A model generated the notes under the pieces. It was not told the DNA's origin, made no database searches, and worked only from the letters and a program-made list of their open reading frames with translations. DNA of 64,000 nt from Mesodorylaimus sp. YZB2_4 (Eukaryota > Nematoda > Enoplea > Dorylaimida > Dorylaimidae): the NCBI GenBank assembly GCA_030248295.1, contig JASANH010001293.1, forward strand, positions 1-64,000, read 5' to 3'. How positions within the stretch are numbered: the stretch's first letter is position 1; each line of letters begins with the position of its first letter. A program made the position numbers and the translations under genes. This document shows positions 11,038 through 22,700 of the stretch, one piece after another.

Positions 11038-14000
11038 TCAGTCTACCCATTGCGGCACCTCGCATCCAAATTGCCTAACAGTCTCCGCGAAAACTTTTTC
11101 AGCTCCATCGGCACAGTTTTGTTCAATTTGCCATTTGTTGCACGTGTAGAATTGCCTGGCGCCTTGGCATCGACCAGAGGATCCTTGAGCAACAGTTAAT
11201 AGCGGACCTTCAATTCCACTCGTGCAGTGGGTACGTTGTCGAATCACATTCGACAAGCAGTCGAAGTAGCGTGTGAAATTTCCCACGTTCTGCGGTGGGC
11301 AGATGTAACCAAATATGGCGTTGGCCTAAACAGAGAATGTGGTATGGAAGGGCTTTTCTGGACCTATCAGAAAAGCACTGCATAACTAGCGATAAGACGT
11401 GATTTGGAGCTGAGTGTTTCACATCTGCAAGTACTACTGCACACAGTACTGCATACGCGGTTCGTCACTGACGGTACCATATTATTAAGATTGGCTGTCC
11501 TTGGCTTTGTGCCCTCCCACGCGCAAGAACCCCTAGAAAACAGTTCTAACGGTAAAATGGCACGAGTGAACACTTACCAGGTAGACCACATCGTCGGTGA
11601 GGCATTCTTGGAACAAGGAGACTGAACAGCGTAAGAATGCCGAGGCATAATGATCGCACAGTTCTACCACTTCGGTCTTGGCGTAGTGATAGACAGGGAA
11701 TGTCAGATTGGCACCATGATTCTCTGACATCATTTTTCCGTGAACTTCGACCCATCGCCTGTACAACGGATTCAAGCACTCGCGAAGTTGATTCCTCTTG
11801 TCAACATTGCACAGCTGCTGCAACTGAGGCATGTTAGGAATTGGAACGACCAAACCCTTGGTGGACGATTGAGTGCTGCCTTCTGGTGTGGACTGTGAGG
11901 ATGTGACACGAGACGAGGATGTGGTTGAGGCAGTCGTAGAAGTTGAGGAAGAAGTACTGGTGGAGGTGGTTGAAGTCGAAGTTGTCGACGAGGTGGTGGT
12001 CGAGGCACTGATCGAACCACTGCTGGACGGTTCGATGGTAAACGGATCTGGAAGTGGAAGATTAGGAGCCGGGACCAATGATTGTTGTGGTTCAAGTAGA
12101 ACAGCCGCCGGAGGTGCTGGCTGAACCGTGGAAGTAGTTCGTTGTTCATTGGCCACATTTGGATTAAAGAACGTTTCTGGCACTCCTGGTACGAGCGGTG
12201 CTGGTGGCAGCGGTGGAGCCAAGAAAAACGACGGTTGCAGTTGAGACTCTTCCACGAAGGGTTGAAGATTATTTGGCTGTGAGAGAACTCCAGACGGTAT
12301 GGCTGGAGGAGCGGGTGGCAAGACTGCATGAGCCGGTGGGGACGCAGCAAAATCCAGCGTTCCCTCTGTCAAAGGCTCCAATAAGGGCACCGGTGTTGTC
12401 ACAACGTCAACGGGCGCAGCAGTTGTGGTTGTCGTAGTTTCTGCAACGGCTGCTGGGGGATGGGGTTCTGAAAACAATGCAAGGCTCAAATAGTAAGAAC
12501 GTGCAGAACTGTCACAAAAGACCCATTTGAAGATCCTCATTGCGCAGTACTGATTGGTTCTCTGCAGATGAGCCTATTACTGGCCAAACTCACCTCCAGT
12601 CGAGTCCGTACTTAGTTCGCATCCGTACTGTCGAATAGCCTGTGCCAACACGCTGGCAGCCTCTTGCCCGCATCTTCCCTGAGTAGGTTTCTCCAAACAC
12701 TTGTAGTACTGAGGCATGCGACCACAGACCTCCTTCAAGTGGCCTGGCTGCCAAGCTCCTACCGTATATGGATGGCACTGTTCATTCTCTCCAATAGTGC
12801 TCCTGATGCAATCGTAGTGCAGAAAGAATGAGGACTGCTGAGTGCCACAGGCCAATCCCAAAATAGCGTTCGCAAATTCTGGCAGTTGATGGCCTGGACA
12901 GCGCTGGATTTGGACAAAACATTTGTCACGGATCACGCGAACGATATCGCACATTCGGACCAGAGAGGGACGATCGAACTTGAATATTGGGAAGGCTGTA
13001 TCGAGATAACTGGTATCGTTATCACGAATTTCGGACCAGAGAGCGAGGAGAGGCTGCAAAACAAGTGAAAGATAAGATGTGGCTTTGTGAGGGTCTTGGA
13101 TGGGAGCCACGGGAGAATACGATTGGCTCAAGGAAAAAACAAGCCCGGTAGGTGCAATCTGTCGCTGTAAATATGATACTTCACAGATACAGGATCGATC
13201 GCTACAGCAACTCTGACAGAACTTTTCGAAGTTTAAGTGTCTACTTATGCATATGCACTTGGCCGTGGTGGGCTTATGCATATACCCCACGGCCAAGTTT
13301 ACTCCACGGCCTACCTGAAAACATGTAGCCACTGCTTGCCATTCCAACGAAGAGCAGGCAGGCGGTGCCTTTAATGTTCCAATTCCTACGTGACAATGCA
13401 ATTAGCTCTTCATTCAATTCAAACACAAATTCCTTGACTTACTGGCATCCAACTTTTTGATATCGCATCCAAATCGATCAATAGCATGGACCAAGGCAGC
13501 CAACCCTTTGGCTTGGCACGATTTGTAGACTTCGTCATGGATGCATTTAAAAAATTCTTCCACCTGGCTGCACTGATCGGGTTGTTCTTCATTCTTCTTC
13601 AGCAACATGATGCATTGTTGTTGTCCGGTGATGGTCGATAAGATGCAATCGGCCTGTTCGGAGAACAAGGACTGGCCTTGTCTCTCACGGCAGCCATAAA
13701 TGAAGTTCTTTTGTATGAAGCGAGTGATTTCATGCGTCTGACAGGTTTTGATGGCACTGCCACAACCAGTTTGGGCTTCTTCGATTCGGTTACATAATGG
13801 ATTCAGATCTTGCGGTGTCATGGCCACGAGTGGGAACACTATGGCGTCCACGTGTGGCTTATCTCGTCTAATATCATCCCAGTTGCTGGCGAATCGTTCC
13901 AAACACTCATCCAATGTAGCATTGGCGGATACTTGACATTTATCTGTGTTGGGATCCACGAGTGGGTCCGTGGTGTTGGCATCTGAAGCAGAGACCTGGT

Positions 14001-14259
14001 GGTTCTCTTTTGAAAAACTTTGTTGTGTATAGCTAATGAGGCTAATGCATAGCTGTTGTGCAAAGCTAATGCCCGCTTACTGCCAGCTATGCGCTCTACA
14101 AATTCCATGGTACAGTATCATGACACAGCACTCCAGCTCAATCCCATACGAACTTACCAGTATCTCAACATCACCTACAAACCTCCGCACTATCCCTTTT
14201 TCTTTACCTGCCATACTGGTCCTGATCAAAACAGCGATCAATGCAATCTTCCACATCAT
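11038..14259 (-). CDS. Secreted Cys-rich protein with three DUF19/CPG4-like modules and a mucin-type linker
   Basis: Six exons on the minus strand: 14259-14208 (signal peptide MMWKIALIAVLIRTSMA), 13982-13443 (module 1), 13385-13315, 13053-12594 (module 2), 12467-11578 (linker plus first half of module 3), 11325-11038. Splice sites are GT-AG and phases agree at the joints I checked. Each module repeats the same order: a Cys with an acidic/aromatic run and Trp, a Leu-Cys pair, C-x(n)-GC or YxC, and a closing QFGCE / RFGCD / QYGCE near the end. That pattern fits the nematode DUF19 (T20D4.11-like/CPG4) family of secreted proteins. Between modules 2 and 3 lie about 200 residues rich in Pro, then Ser/Thr, a likely O-glycosylated spacer. 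Function is unknown; DUF19 proteins are extracellular or eggshell associated. A decayed copy of exons 5-6 lies at 4,560-6,000. Confidence 0.82.
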
Positions 14260-14399
14260 TCTCAATGCAATCGCCCCCTTGACTGATCCTCTCAATAGCA
14301 AACTACCACTTGCAACTCGTCCACCCACTGCCCGACTAACTGCCAGCAGTTGAGATGAAGTGAGAAAAATCTGGTAAAGATAGTTTTCGCCGAGTCCAC

Positions 14400-14930
14400 T
14401 CAATCCTACTGACCCAGAATATGGGACATTAACACGCCTTGGGGCTCACGTTCACTTCTTTGTCCTACTTCTTCCCAATGAGATTTCACTTTTGAGAAAA
14501 CGGACACGTGTTCCTAATTCACTGATTGTGAAACGGGCCAGTACCAATGACCTAAATAAGGTACGTCATCGAGGCCAGTGTGACGAGATGACAAAATGGG
14601 AACATCGAGACAAATGACGGGCGCTTGAAGGCGAGGTGTAAACGAGGCCTAAAAGGTTTCTTCGTCGGACAAAATTGTGATCAAACCGATGACAAATAGT
14701 TGCAAAAATGGCTCGCACTTTCGCTCAGACAATTTAGATTCGGGAAAAACGTCAACCTCGGAATTATTTCTCACAAATCGGAACCAGTCATCAAGACAGC
14801 ACCAGATCTATCGAAGCAATTCGTTCATCAGTATATCATTCACAAGCACAAGCTAATCTCTCAAATTAGTACGTGTTATAATAAAATGACCGACATCAAG
14901 TACATGTAGAAAAGATTCGGTTGCACGCAC
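14400..14930. other. Intergenic, no gene seen
   Basis: About 530 bases between the 5' end of the DUF19-like gene and the 3' end of the F-box-like gene. No open frame with protein-like composition and no repeat copied elsewhere in the window was noticed. The promoter of the DUF19-like gene should lie at its left end, but no clear TATA box stands out. Confidence 0.5.
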
Positions 14931-16097
14931 TCATTCAGTGTACAATAAGAATTCTTCTAGCAACGAAAATTTCGTATAGAGATACAAAATCATTTCTTTG
15001 ACCAACTGAGAAGCGAGAATTTTCTTTTTTTGCATTACCAAAGCCAGCCAATTGGAAACCGTTTTGGTTAAACGACCGTCCACATTTGGCAAGGGCATCA
15101 GAAAAGGAAATTCAACCCCTTTTACAGACAAGGACAATTTCTCCAAGCTGGGGAACATGTTTGCAGCCATTTGCAGGGTGTCGAACGAGACGTAGCATTG
15201 ATGCAAACGCAGCTCGATCAAGGAAGACGGCGAGAATTGATCGAAGCAACAGCTCAGGCTCCTTCCAGTCACGAACATTCGACCACCCCATCCGATACGA
15301 TCGATTGAAGGCGAACTGAAATCGATACAAGCAATTTTTTCGATCGAACATACCGAACCAGATTGACCAGACAAAGATCGATAGAGCGTTTCAACAAACA
15401 GCTCCGTCGAACCGAAAACGTTTTTGGATGGGAGACACGACTTGATCGTTTGCAGACGATCCTTGTACGTGAACATGAGATCGATACGCACGTTCAACGT
15501 GCATCGACGATGACGAGCGTAAGCGTCCGCTTGATGGAGCTTGCGGCACGTTTGGCTGAACGAAAAAAAAAAGTTTTTTACCGTATTGATGCACTTATAG
15601 CGGGCTTGTACGATTTTGAAGGAGTCAGGCATAGAGGCAGCAACTGAGGAAATAAGCTCATTTTCTTATCAGAGTAACTAATCCGTTATCGATTGATCAG
15701 TAGGCACCAATCGATTACTTTGCTGATCTAGCCTAAAAATCTCAGCCAGGGTATATCCGATCCGATCTATCGATTAATCTACATCAGATAAATCGAGGTA
15801 GAACCAAACAGCTTACCTTAAAGCAAGACGGTCTTTCAAAGGGAGATAGAAGCAAACACGCGTCAAAGCCAGAACAGGCAAATCTGTCAGGCTTAGTTCT
15901 CCATCTTCGCCTTTCGATCCATGTCGACTCTTCGCAGTGGATGATCGTTTTCGATCGTGAGTTACAGGCACGCATTGCATGAGTCGTTTGCATTGATTTT
16001 GCGCGCGATTTCGCCGAGTCGTCGAAGGGGAATTCGCCGAATAGGTGGACAAACGTTGCCGGGTCAAAGCCGAATATGGTTGATACGAAGTCGGCAT
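14931..16097 (-). CDS. F-box-like protein with possible leucine-rich region
   Basis: Exon 1 (16097 to about 15817) encodes a basic Ser/Thr/Arg-rich N-terminus and then LSLTDLPVLALTRVCFYL followed by PLKDRLALR, which has the spacing of an F-box first half (Pro, Leu-x-x-hydrophobic, YLPLKDR). Exon 2 (about 15643-14931) encodes about 230 residues with leucine-rich-repeat-like runs (SSLIELRLHQCYVSFDTL, FPSLEKLSLSVKGVEF) and ends at a stop near 14931. F-box/LRR proteins select substrates for SCF ubiquitin ligases. The obvious GT-AG joint (15817 to 15643) leaves exon 2 out of frame by my reading, so the true joint differs, a small exon was missed, or there is an indel. It could also be a decaying member of an expanded F-box family. 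Confidence 0.55.
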
Positions 16098-16550
16098 AAT
16101 TACACGATGCCTATTAAACTAGAGCGAGAGAGAGGTTCGATTTGAGTGCAACGAAAAAGTAAAAAATATGAAAAGGAAAATTAGCTCGTGGCTGACGCAA
16201 CCAGTCGAGGTGGGCACAGAATGAAGCTGTAGTGCCTTATTTTTGGACATTACATTGCAGGTTTGCTTGATTCTGCACCATGTCTGTTGCGAGCCTGGCT
16301 AGGTGTGTAGAAGTATACATAGTTATACCTACTACGCAAACTGACCAAGCATTTTCTGCACGACTCCCCCTCAAGCGATTCGAGTATGCTGGAACATATG
16401 ACGGATGGATCGCCGGTGCTTGCAGGTCTTATCTACTGCTTTTGACAGATTCAAGCGCACGAATACAAAATACACATATTGCAATTTTGTCTAGAAACGG
16501 CAATCACTTCCAATCACTCATCACTCGACATCCGATCGATCACTGGACGT

Positions 16551-17288
16551 TTAGCCATCGCTTTCGGTGCCGCTGCTTTCGCTCCCTTCGCTGCTTTCGG
16601 TTGATTCGGAGCTAGCTTCGCTGTCTTCGCTTTTCGTTTCTTCTTCCTTTTCCGATTCTTTCTTGGCTTTCTTTTCCGGCTCCTTCTCCTTGGCCGGCTT
16701 GCCAGACAGTTTCAGCACGACTCGATGAGCTTGCTGAGCCGCCGGAGACTTCCAAAATTGTTCTGGTTTCTAAACATAAGAGCGCGTCTCTCTGCGTCTT
16801 AGCTAGTCCCTTGCTAGTCTTAGCTAGGCCCTCTGCTTATAGCCAGATCTCCCGATATGCCGCTCCCTCAAATGTTTTGTCGGCCCCTTCGCCACCCTCC
16901 GGTTTTGAGGCCCGTCTACTCACTAAAAGACCATGGCTGCTTACCGTACTGCTGTCCGGCAGGACGCTGACCAAAACGGTGACCCGATCGCCTTCTCCGA
17001 GTGGTTTTTCGTCGTCTTTGGGCAGGAACCTGACCTTGAACTTATCGCTCGCACCCGATTGGATGGTACCAATAGCCTTAGTCGGTTTCACGCTAGCAGG
17101 GCGAGTCGTCTTCAATTTATATGTCAAGATTTTATCGCCCATGTTTTGCTGGAAACGACGGCTCAAATAAACCACCGCCCTGTGCGAATCGAGAATGCAC
17201 TTACCACGCTCACTTCAGTTGGGCCGTTTTTTGTCAAGGTCAGAATTCCCTCCGGATTCACTCTGACCAAACTGGCGATCTCGCTCAT
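16551..17288 (-). CDS. Major sperm protein (MSP) domain protein with acidic/Ser tail
   Basis: Three exons: 17288 to about 17205-17214, 17179-16945, and 16769-16551. The MSP fold is shown by an N-terminal strand VNPEGILTLTKNGPTEV, the core block YKLKTTRPASVKPTKAIG, KFKVRFLPKDD, and a C-terminal FWKSPAAQQAHRVVLKL. These match the MSP order of KvKTTxPxxxxVrP followed by F(K)V and W. A tail of about 50 residues (KEKEPEKKAKKESEKEEE, then Ser/Glu repeats) extends it beyond the roughly 127 residues of sperm MSPs, so this is an MSP-domain (VAP-like) relative without a membrane anchor. The first intron is very short: the candidate joints give only 25-34 bp and do not keep phase exactly, so that boundary is uncertain. 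Confidence 0.78.
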
Positions 17289-18088
17289 TTTCGTTCGATT
17301 CGATTCGTTTCAGCACAACAACCAACCGACTTTGACAATGAAAAAAATGTGCACACTGGGGGACTGGGATACGGCCTGTAACTGAGGAGAGTGCGCATGT
17401 GGTAGTGTAAAGGATGAAGAACTACGAAGGCGAGCATGACACCTATATCCGTAAACTCGGTAGGTACCGGAGCGTCACCACTAAACATTTGCACAGTGGT
17501 TGAGCCGAAATACAGTAGATCAGCCATGTTTTCCATCCCAGCACTGTACTGTAGGTGCTCGAGAACTTTTCAAACAGTAATAACTAACTAACATGCGACT
17601 GCAGTGGCAGAGCGGCTCAGTCTCTTGGGCAAGCCACTAACTTTGAGACATCATGGTGTGGTCACATACGTACCGTTTTTCATCCACCGTTTAAACTTGG
17701 ATAGGCTGAATGTCGTCTATCTTCGTGTATTAAACGAATCATGATAATAAAATAATAACAAAAAGAAAAAAACTTTAGTGGCAGAGTACCAACATAAAGC
17801 AGGGAAAGTCGGTAGTAAGGTGGGCCCACTCCCTGCAACTTCTTCAGACAAGGAAGCCTTTTCTTTCACGGAAGACAGCCGAAACTGACGCATACCATAT
17901 GTGGTATTCCACCTGTCATACTGGCACGTGCAAGAAACAGGTGTCACAAGATTTTATATTCTGTCTCCATTTGAACACCTTGAAAGTGAGTCTTCGATGA
18001 AGCCCAGCACCTGCTCAGTGGGAGACGGTTTACTTACTGTCTTGTCAATAGCAGGTGCCCGAAAATACGTTCTTGCAGAGGCTGAGTG
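17289..18088. other. Intergenic between divergent genes, no gene seen
   Basis: Separates the MSP-domain gene (minus) from the small secreted gene (plus), so it should hold both promoters. No protein-like frame and no copy of a repeat found elsewhere in the window. A tRNA-like A-box (tggcagagcgg near 17,605) lacks a matching B-box. Confidence 0.5.
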
Positions 18089-18096
18089 TATAAAAG
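18089..18096 (+). promoter_or_regulatory. TATA box of the small secreted gene
   Basis: TATAAAAG lies 79 bases upstream of the ATG at 18175, a normal spacing for a short 5' UTR. No initiator or enhancer motif was assigned. Confidence 0.5.
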
Positions 18097-18174
18097 CCTA
18101 AATATGCAGACCATCTGGTCAGTTGTGATCGTGTGTAGTGCGAGAGAACGTTGTGACGAGAATTGAGTATTGAG

Positions 18175-19379
18175 ATGGAGTTCTGGCATTGTGCTATCGT
18201 GATCCTGTCGGTGGTAGTCACTGCTATGGGGGCGAAGGAGGTGAGATTGTCGGGAAGAAGGCACCATTTTTCGCTGCCTGAAGAAAAGGAATGTGAATCT
18301 CAAGATGGCCGCGGGCTGATTGGCCTGATGTCGTCTCACGATCAGTTGCTTGGTCCAAAATATAGTGGCTATAGTACAACCGAGACCATCTTAATCAACC
18401 AGTCCATGTGTCACACATGAAATTTTTTAGAGTCGATACCAGGGTTCGCTGCCTTGCGATGACTTACAGAAGTGCATGAACAAGGAATCCAGGGCGTGCT
18501 GGAGGAAGTAAGGTGTCCTCCACTCTGAGCCCTCCTACTCGTACAAATCATGCTTTCTTTGCGCTTTCGCTCGACACAGGTTTTACAACGATGGCAGGAA
18601 GAAGGACGACTTGGTCGGTGATGTATTGAAGGCGTGTCCTGAGAACGAGTTCATGGATTTCGTGGACCGCACGGAGGCCGAGTTGTGGGCAGACTTCTCG
18701 CAAGTGGATAAGAACCTGACCGAGTGCATGACCGAGGCTGGCTATAAGATCTACGTGGATTTGTAAGTGCAGTCCCCACAAGCCACGTCACTGCGTGGTG
18801 TCAAAATCACCCCCTTCCCCAAGCCGCACTCCTGTTTTGCAGCTGCGGCAATATGCGCAGTGTCAACTACAGCCGCCTCATGGAGAAAACAGTGGACAGT
18901 GCCAGAAAAGATAAAGATAAGCTAGATGACGCTCACGGAAAGCCAAAGGACGAAGGTGATAAGTGCTGGATCAACGCCCTGAACACATGCGTCAACGAGT
19001 AAGCATCCGGGGGCACCTCATGTCTTCCTTCTTCTCACATCCTGCTTCTCACGCACTTGCCAGATACCCGCCGCCCAATGAGGAAGTCAACACAGCCCTG
19101 TCTACTTGCGAGGATGATCGTAAAATAGCCGCAGATGAAGAGCGTCTTGGATTCGAAGTTGGCAAGCGAGTCATGCTGAAGATCGTCACCAAGTAAATGC
19201 CCCAACGAGCTACCCCAAGCACCCCTTGACCTTTCTTGTCTTGCTCCAGACTCAAAGAAGCATTCGACAAGGAGGACACTGGAGACGACGAGGACGACCA
19301 GCTGGGTCAGTCAAACAGCACAGCCATCAACCAGACCCGCAAACCCAGTACCACCCAAAAACCACGTGACAAGCCTTGA
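18175..19379 (+). CDS. Small secreted Cys-rich protein, family not recognised
   Basis: Six short exons: 18175-18240, 18431-18507, 18580-18762, 18843-18998, 19064-19192, 19250-19379. All joints are GT-AG and keep one frame. Exon 1 encodes a clear signal peptide (MEFWHCAIVILSVVVTAMG) cut before AKE. The mature chain (about 220 residues) has spaced cysteines (CDDLQKC, RACWRK, KACPE, ECMTE, FCGN, KCWINALNTC, STCEDD) that could form about five disulfides, and ends in an acidic stretch (DKEDTGDDEDDQ) and a Ser/Thr/Pro tail with NQT/NST sites. Introns are only 51-190 bp. A polyadenylation signal ATTAAA lies at 19422. I do not recognise the family and assign no function beyond secretion. Confidence 0.8.
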
Positions 19380-19784
19380 ATACACTCTTTTTCTTTTTCA
19401 CCTGACCTGCACTTCATATTCATTAAATCGAAGTAAATATTTTTCCCGCTAGGGTACTTTGAAAACAGCCACACATACAAACACTAACATATCCACCCAC
19501 GAGCCATATTCACGGTCAAGAGGTGAACAAATAACGTAACCAGCCGATCAACTGCTGCTGTCCGATCTTGCTGCAGATCCTTCTCGTCTTCTCTCCACCG
19601 CCGCGTCACCGATCCTCAGCAAGTCTGACAGTGTCTCTTCTTCAGGATTCACTTGGGAACTTTCAGCGTTGTCTGAAGTATCGTAGTTCCTGCGACGTTG
19701 ACCCGGCCATGTCTTCCGAGTCACATGCATTGCCCTATACAAAATCCGACTCACTTCAAGAAAAATCTCATTCACATCCAGCAC

Positions 19785-22700
19785 TTACACAAAGTTATTG
19801 AACGCATCATCAGGGGCTTCAAAAAGGCTTTTCCCAGTTTTGGCATTGAAAAAGTACAACTTGTTATCGCGTCGAGTGAGGCAGAATTTCCATTCATCTG
19901 AAAAAGCCAGTAACATTTCGCCGTCCCTCAGACTCCTTTTAAATTTCACCTTTCAAAATTCGATAGATTATGAAGCCTTGAGCTTGCAAATCACATCCTC
20001 CTCTCACGCCAATCGTTGTGCTCTCTGGGCACTTGTAAACCGGCTTCGTTCCTCCCCTTGTCTTGCCTAGTACGAAACTGAAAAGAAAAGTCGTCGAGAA
20101 TAATCAGAAAGTTTTAACAACCAAGTCAACACTTACTGGCCTCGCAACGAATGCATCTGCTCAATATGCCACGCATCGGCCATGCAAACGGGAGTCAAGT
20201 CAGTCCTGCTCTCTCGATGGATCGCAGCGCAAAATTTTCCTAGCAGCCGCCTCCTGTAACGATGTGATGGCTCACTGAACATGACAAAAAGCAATAGTAA
20301 AACCAAACCTTTCTCGGAATGCTTTCTCCGAAACATTCTCGCCGCCAAGATAATAGGCATCAAAGACCCGTAGAACAGTCGTCCTTTTCTGATTTTTACC
20401 CTGAAGCATTAGTCAATACACGATCGCTTGAGCCGAAACGGAAAGATCAAAATCCTTACCTCGCCTCTGTACTCCGTGGCCAGTTCCGCATAGATAATCG
20501 TATCGCGGGGAATGCTCAGTCTCGCACTACTGGAATCTTCCCACCGACTGCCTTCGAAATGGAATACGAAACGCTTCTAAAACAAAACCGACACACTGCC
20601 GATTTTAAAAAATCAGAGAAGTCTTAAGACAATTATCCTTACGCCTAGCGCAATATAAATCGATGGTCTTTCAGTCCGCAACAGAACTCGATATTCCTGC
20701 TCGCTGGCTACATCCAACGCTTCTGGATCAAAGACCGGTGGAGGTGGCCCTGACAGCCACGACTGAAAATTCTGCAAAAAAAATTTGAAAACATGCTTTT
20801 TACGAGGGTGCAACAACAATGGTTTCAAGTAAGCCTTTCGGAGGCGGGAGACGATCAACTGTCCCCGCTCTATTCCACCTGTCTTTAAAACTTGCTCCAA
20901 TCCCTCCTCACCACCTTTCGTCATTCTATTAGGTCATCGCACTCACCCCACACAGGTCCTGCATTCGAAGCCCAGGATTTGGTCTCGGCGGTGGTGGTCG
21001 TCTTTCATCGGGAACTTTCCAATAGTTTAGGCACCGCGCTCTCAATTCGTCTTGACGACCATCTTGTAAGTTTGGATTTTGTGCGTACACTTTGTACTTG
21101 TTCAAATACAAAGTCTGTCTTTCCGCCAACCTTCAAACAAGCACAACGTAGCCAGTCGCTAGTCCTATCACACCATAGTCACTAGCCAAAAACCATACAG
21201 TCCATTACCTCTCGTTAGATTCCTTGACATAGGCATAAAAGCCTTCCTCACTCTTGAGCACTTCCAGTGGCACGAGCTCATCCACATCTTCTTCCTTGCT
21301 GCGACCTTCTTTCACGAGTCGATCATACTCAATGTTGGCCTTGGTCAAATGTGCCCTGACTGCTTCCACGTCATCACGCATCCGTTTGCAGATGACATAC
21401 CTGAAAAACGTTCCACTCAACACAATACTAATCAAAGGCCGAAGGGCTTACCTTTCTGAATTAGCTGGTCGACTTGTGTGCGGTTTGTGCAAACAAACCT
21501 CGTCGAATGATCGCCACAACAAATACAACAAGCCGACGCTGAATGGCGTGAATATGTCGAAAAGTTTGCAAACAAAACTGCCGCCGGGCCGTAGAACGTT
21601 CATAGCACATAGCGTCTGGCATAAATACAAGCGCTTTGACAAGATTTCTTGAATGTTTTCTTGACCCTCGACGGAAAATCCCTGAAACACGAAATAACTG
21701 GAATTGTCATGAGGACAGTCTCTCAACATAACTTACCCCATCAGCCATAACCAAATGCACACCGTGACCACCAGTCGATCTGAGTACAAATTCTTTAAAG
21801 GCTTCTAAATTTTCTGGATTCGTAATGTCACCGTCGCCATCGGGACCATTTTTCCCATAATAAGGCTCGAACATTTCGGGAGACGCGGCGAGGAAATCAT
21901 CCAAGCGGAAGTCATCTTTTCCACGTAGTGTCAGTCCGAATCCATGAGCCGACCAACCTCGTCTCCACAAAACGTATTCAGTGAAGCCTCCTGGTCCAGC
22001 GCAAACATCGGCGAAAAAAAATAATTGATTTCCTTCTTTTGGTACCCAATATTTCTAAAACGCAGGCCAAATCGTCAGAGCCAATAAGATAGAACAGAAA
22101 ATAGCTTACATCGCCAGCCAGTTTCGGGTTTGTGAAAAGATCGCCAAAAACGGCGTCCAAATTCGCCATTTTCATAGCAGCTCTGTAAAAGGTTAGCGAA
22201 TGGAAACGAACGGAAAGCTGGATTACAACTTCTGCTTGTCTTATATAGCCAACTTTGCACAGACCCTCAAAGGCGCAGAGTTTTAGAGAGCTGCAACAAT
22301 ATTACCGCGCAGATGTACTTACCGATTCTGAAAGATTGCTCCCTTGATAGTCTCGAATGGATTAGCGCGTGCACGAGCAGCTCGCAGATCCCGATCATTC
22401 AATTCGTCAAAAACGCTCTACAACAAATAAAAGCATCGGAAATCAACTAATAAACCATGCTAAGCGATGCATACTTTCGACTGCAGCATGGCGGCTAGGA
22501 TATCAGCGTCGCAGAATTCCGTTTCATCATCGATCACTAAGCGTTTCTAAACAGAAGCAAAATAAAGCAATTGCAGTGATTGTACACCATACCGATATGA
22601 TTTGTAAAACGCCGGCCAAATCGTCAGAGCCAATAAGATAGAACAGAAAGCTTACAGGTCCAACCTTGATCCATCCATCCAACTCATCGGGTGAAGGGAC

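Noticed and set aside
11873..12437. Acidic Val/Glu-rich plus-strand frame
   Set aside because: Antisense of the Ser/Thr and Pro codon repeats in the mucin-type spacer.
17590..17670. tRNA-like A-box (tggcagagcgg), possible SINE
   Set aside because: No B-box at the right distance and no second copy in the window.
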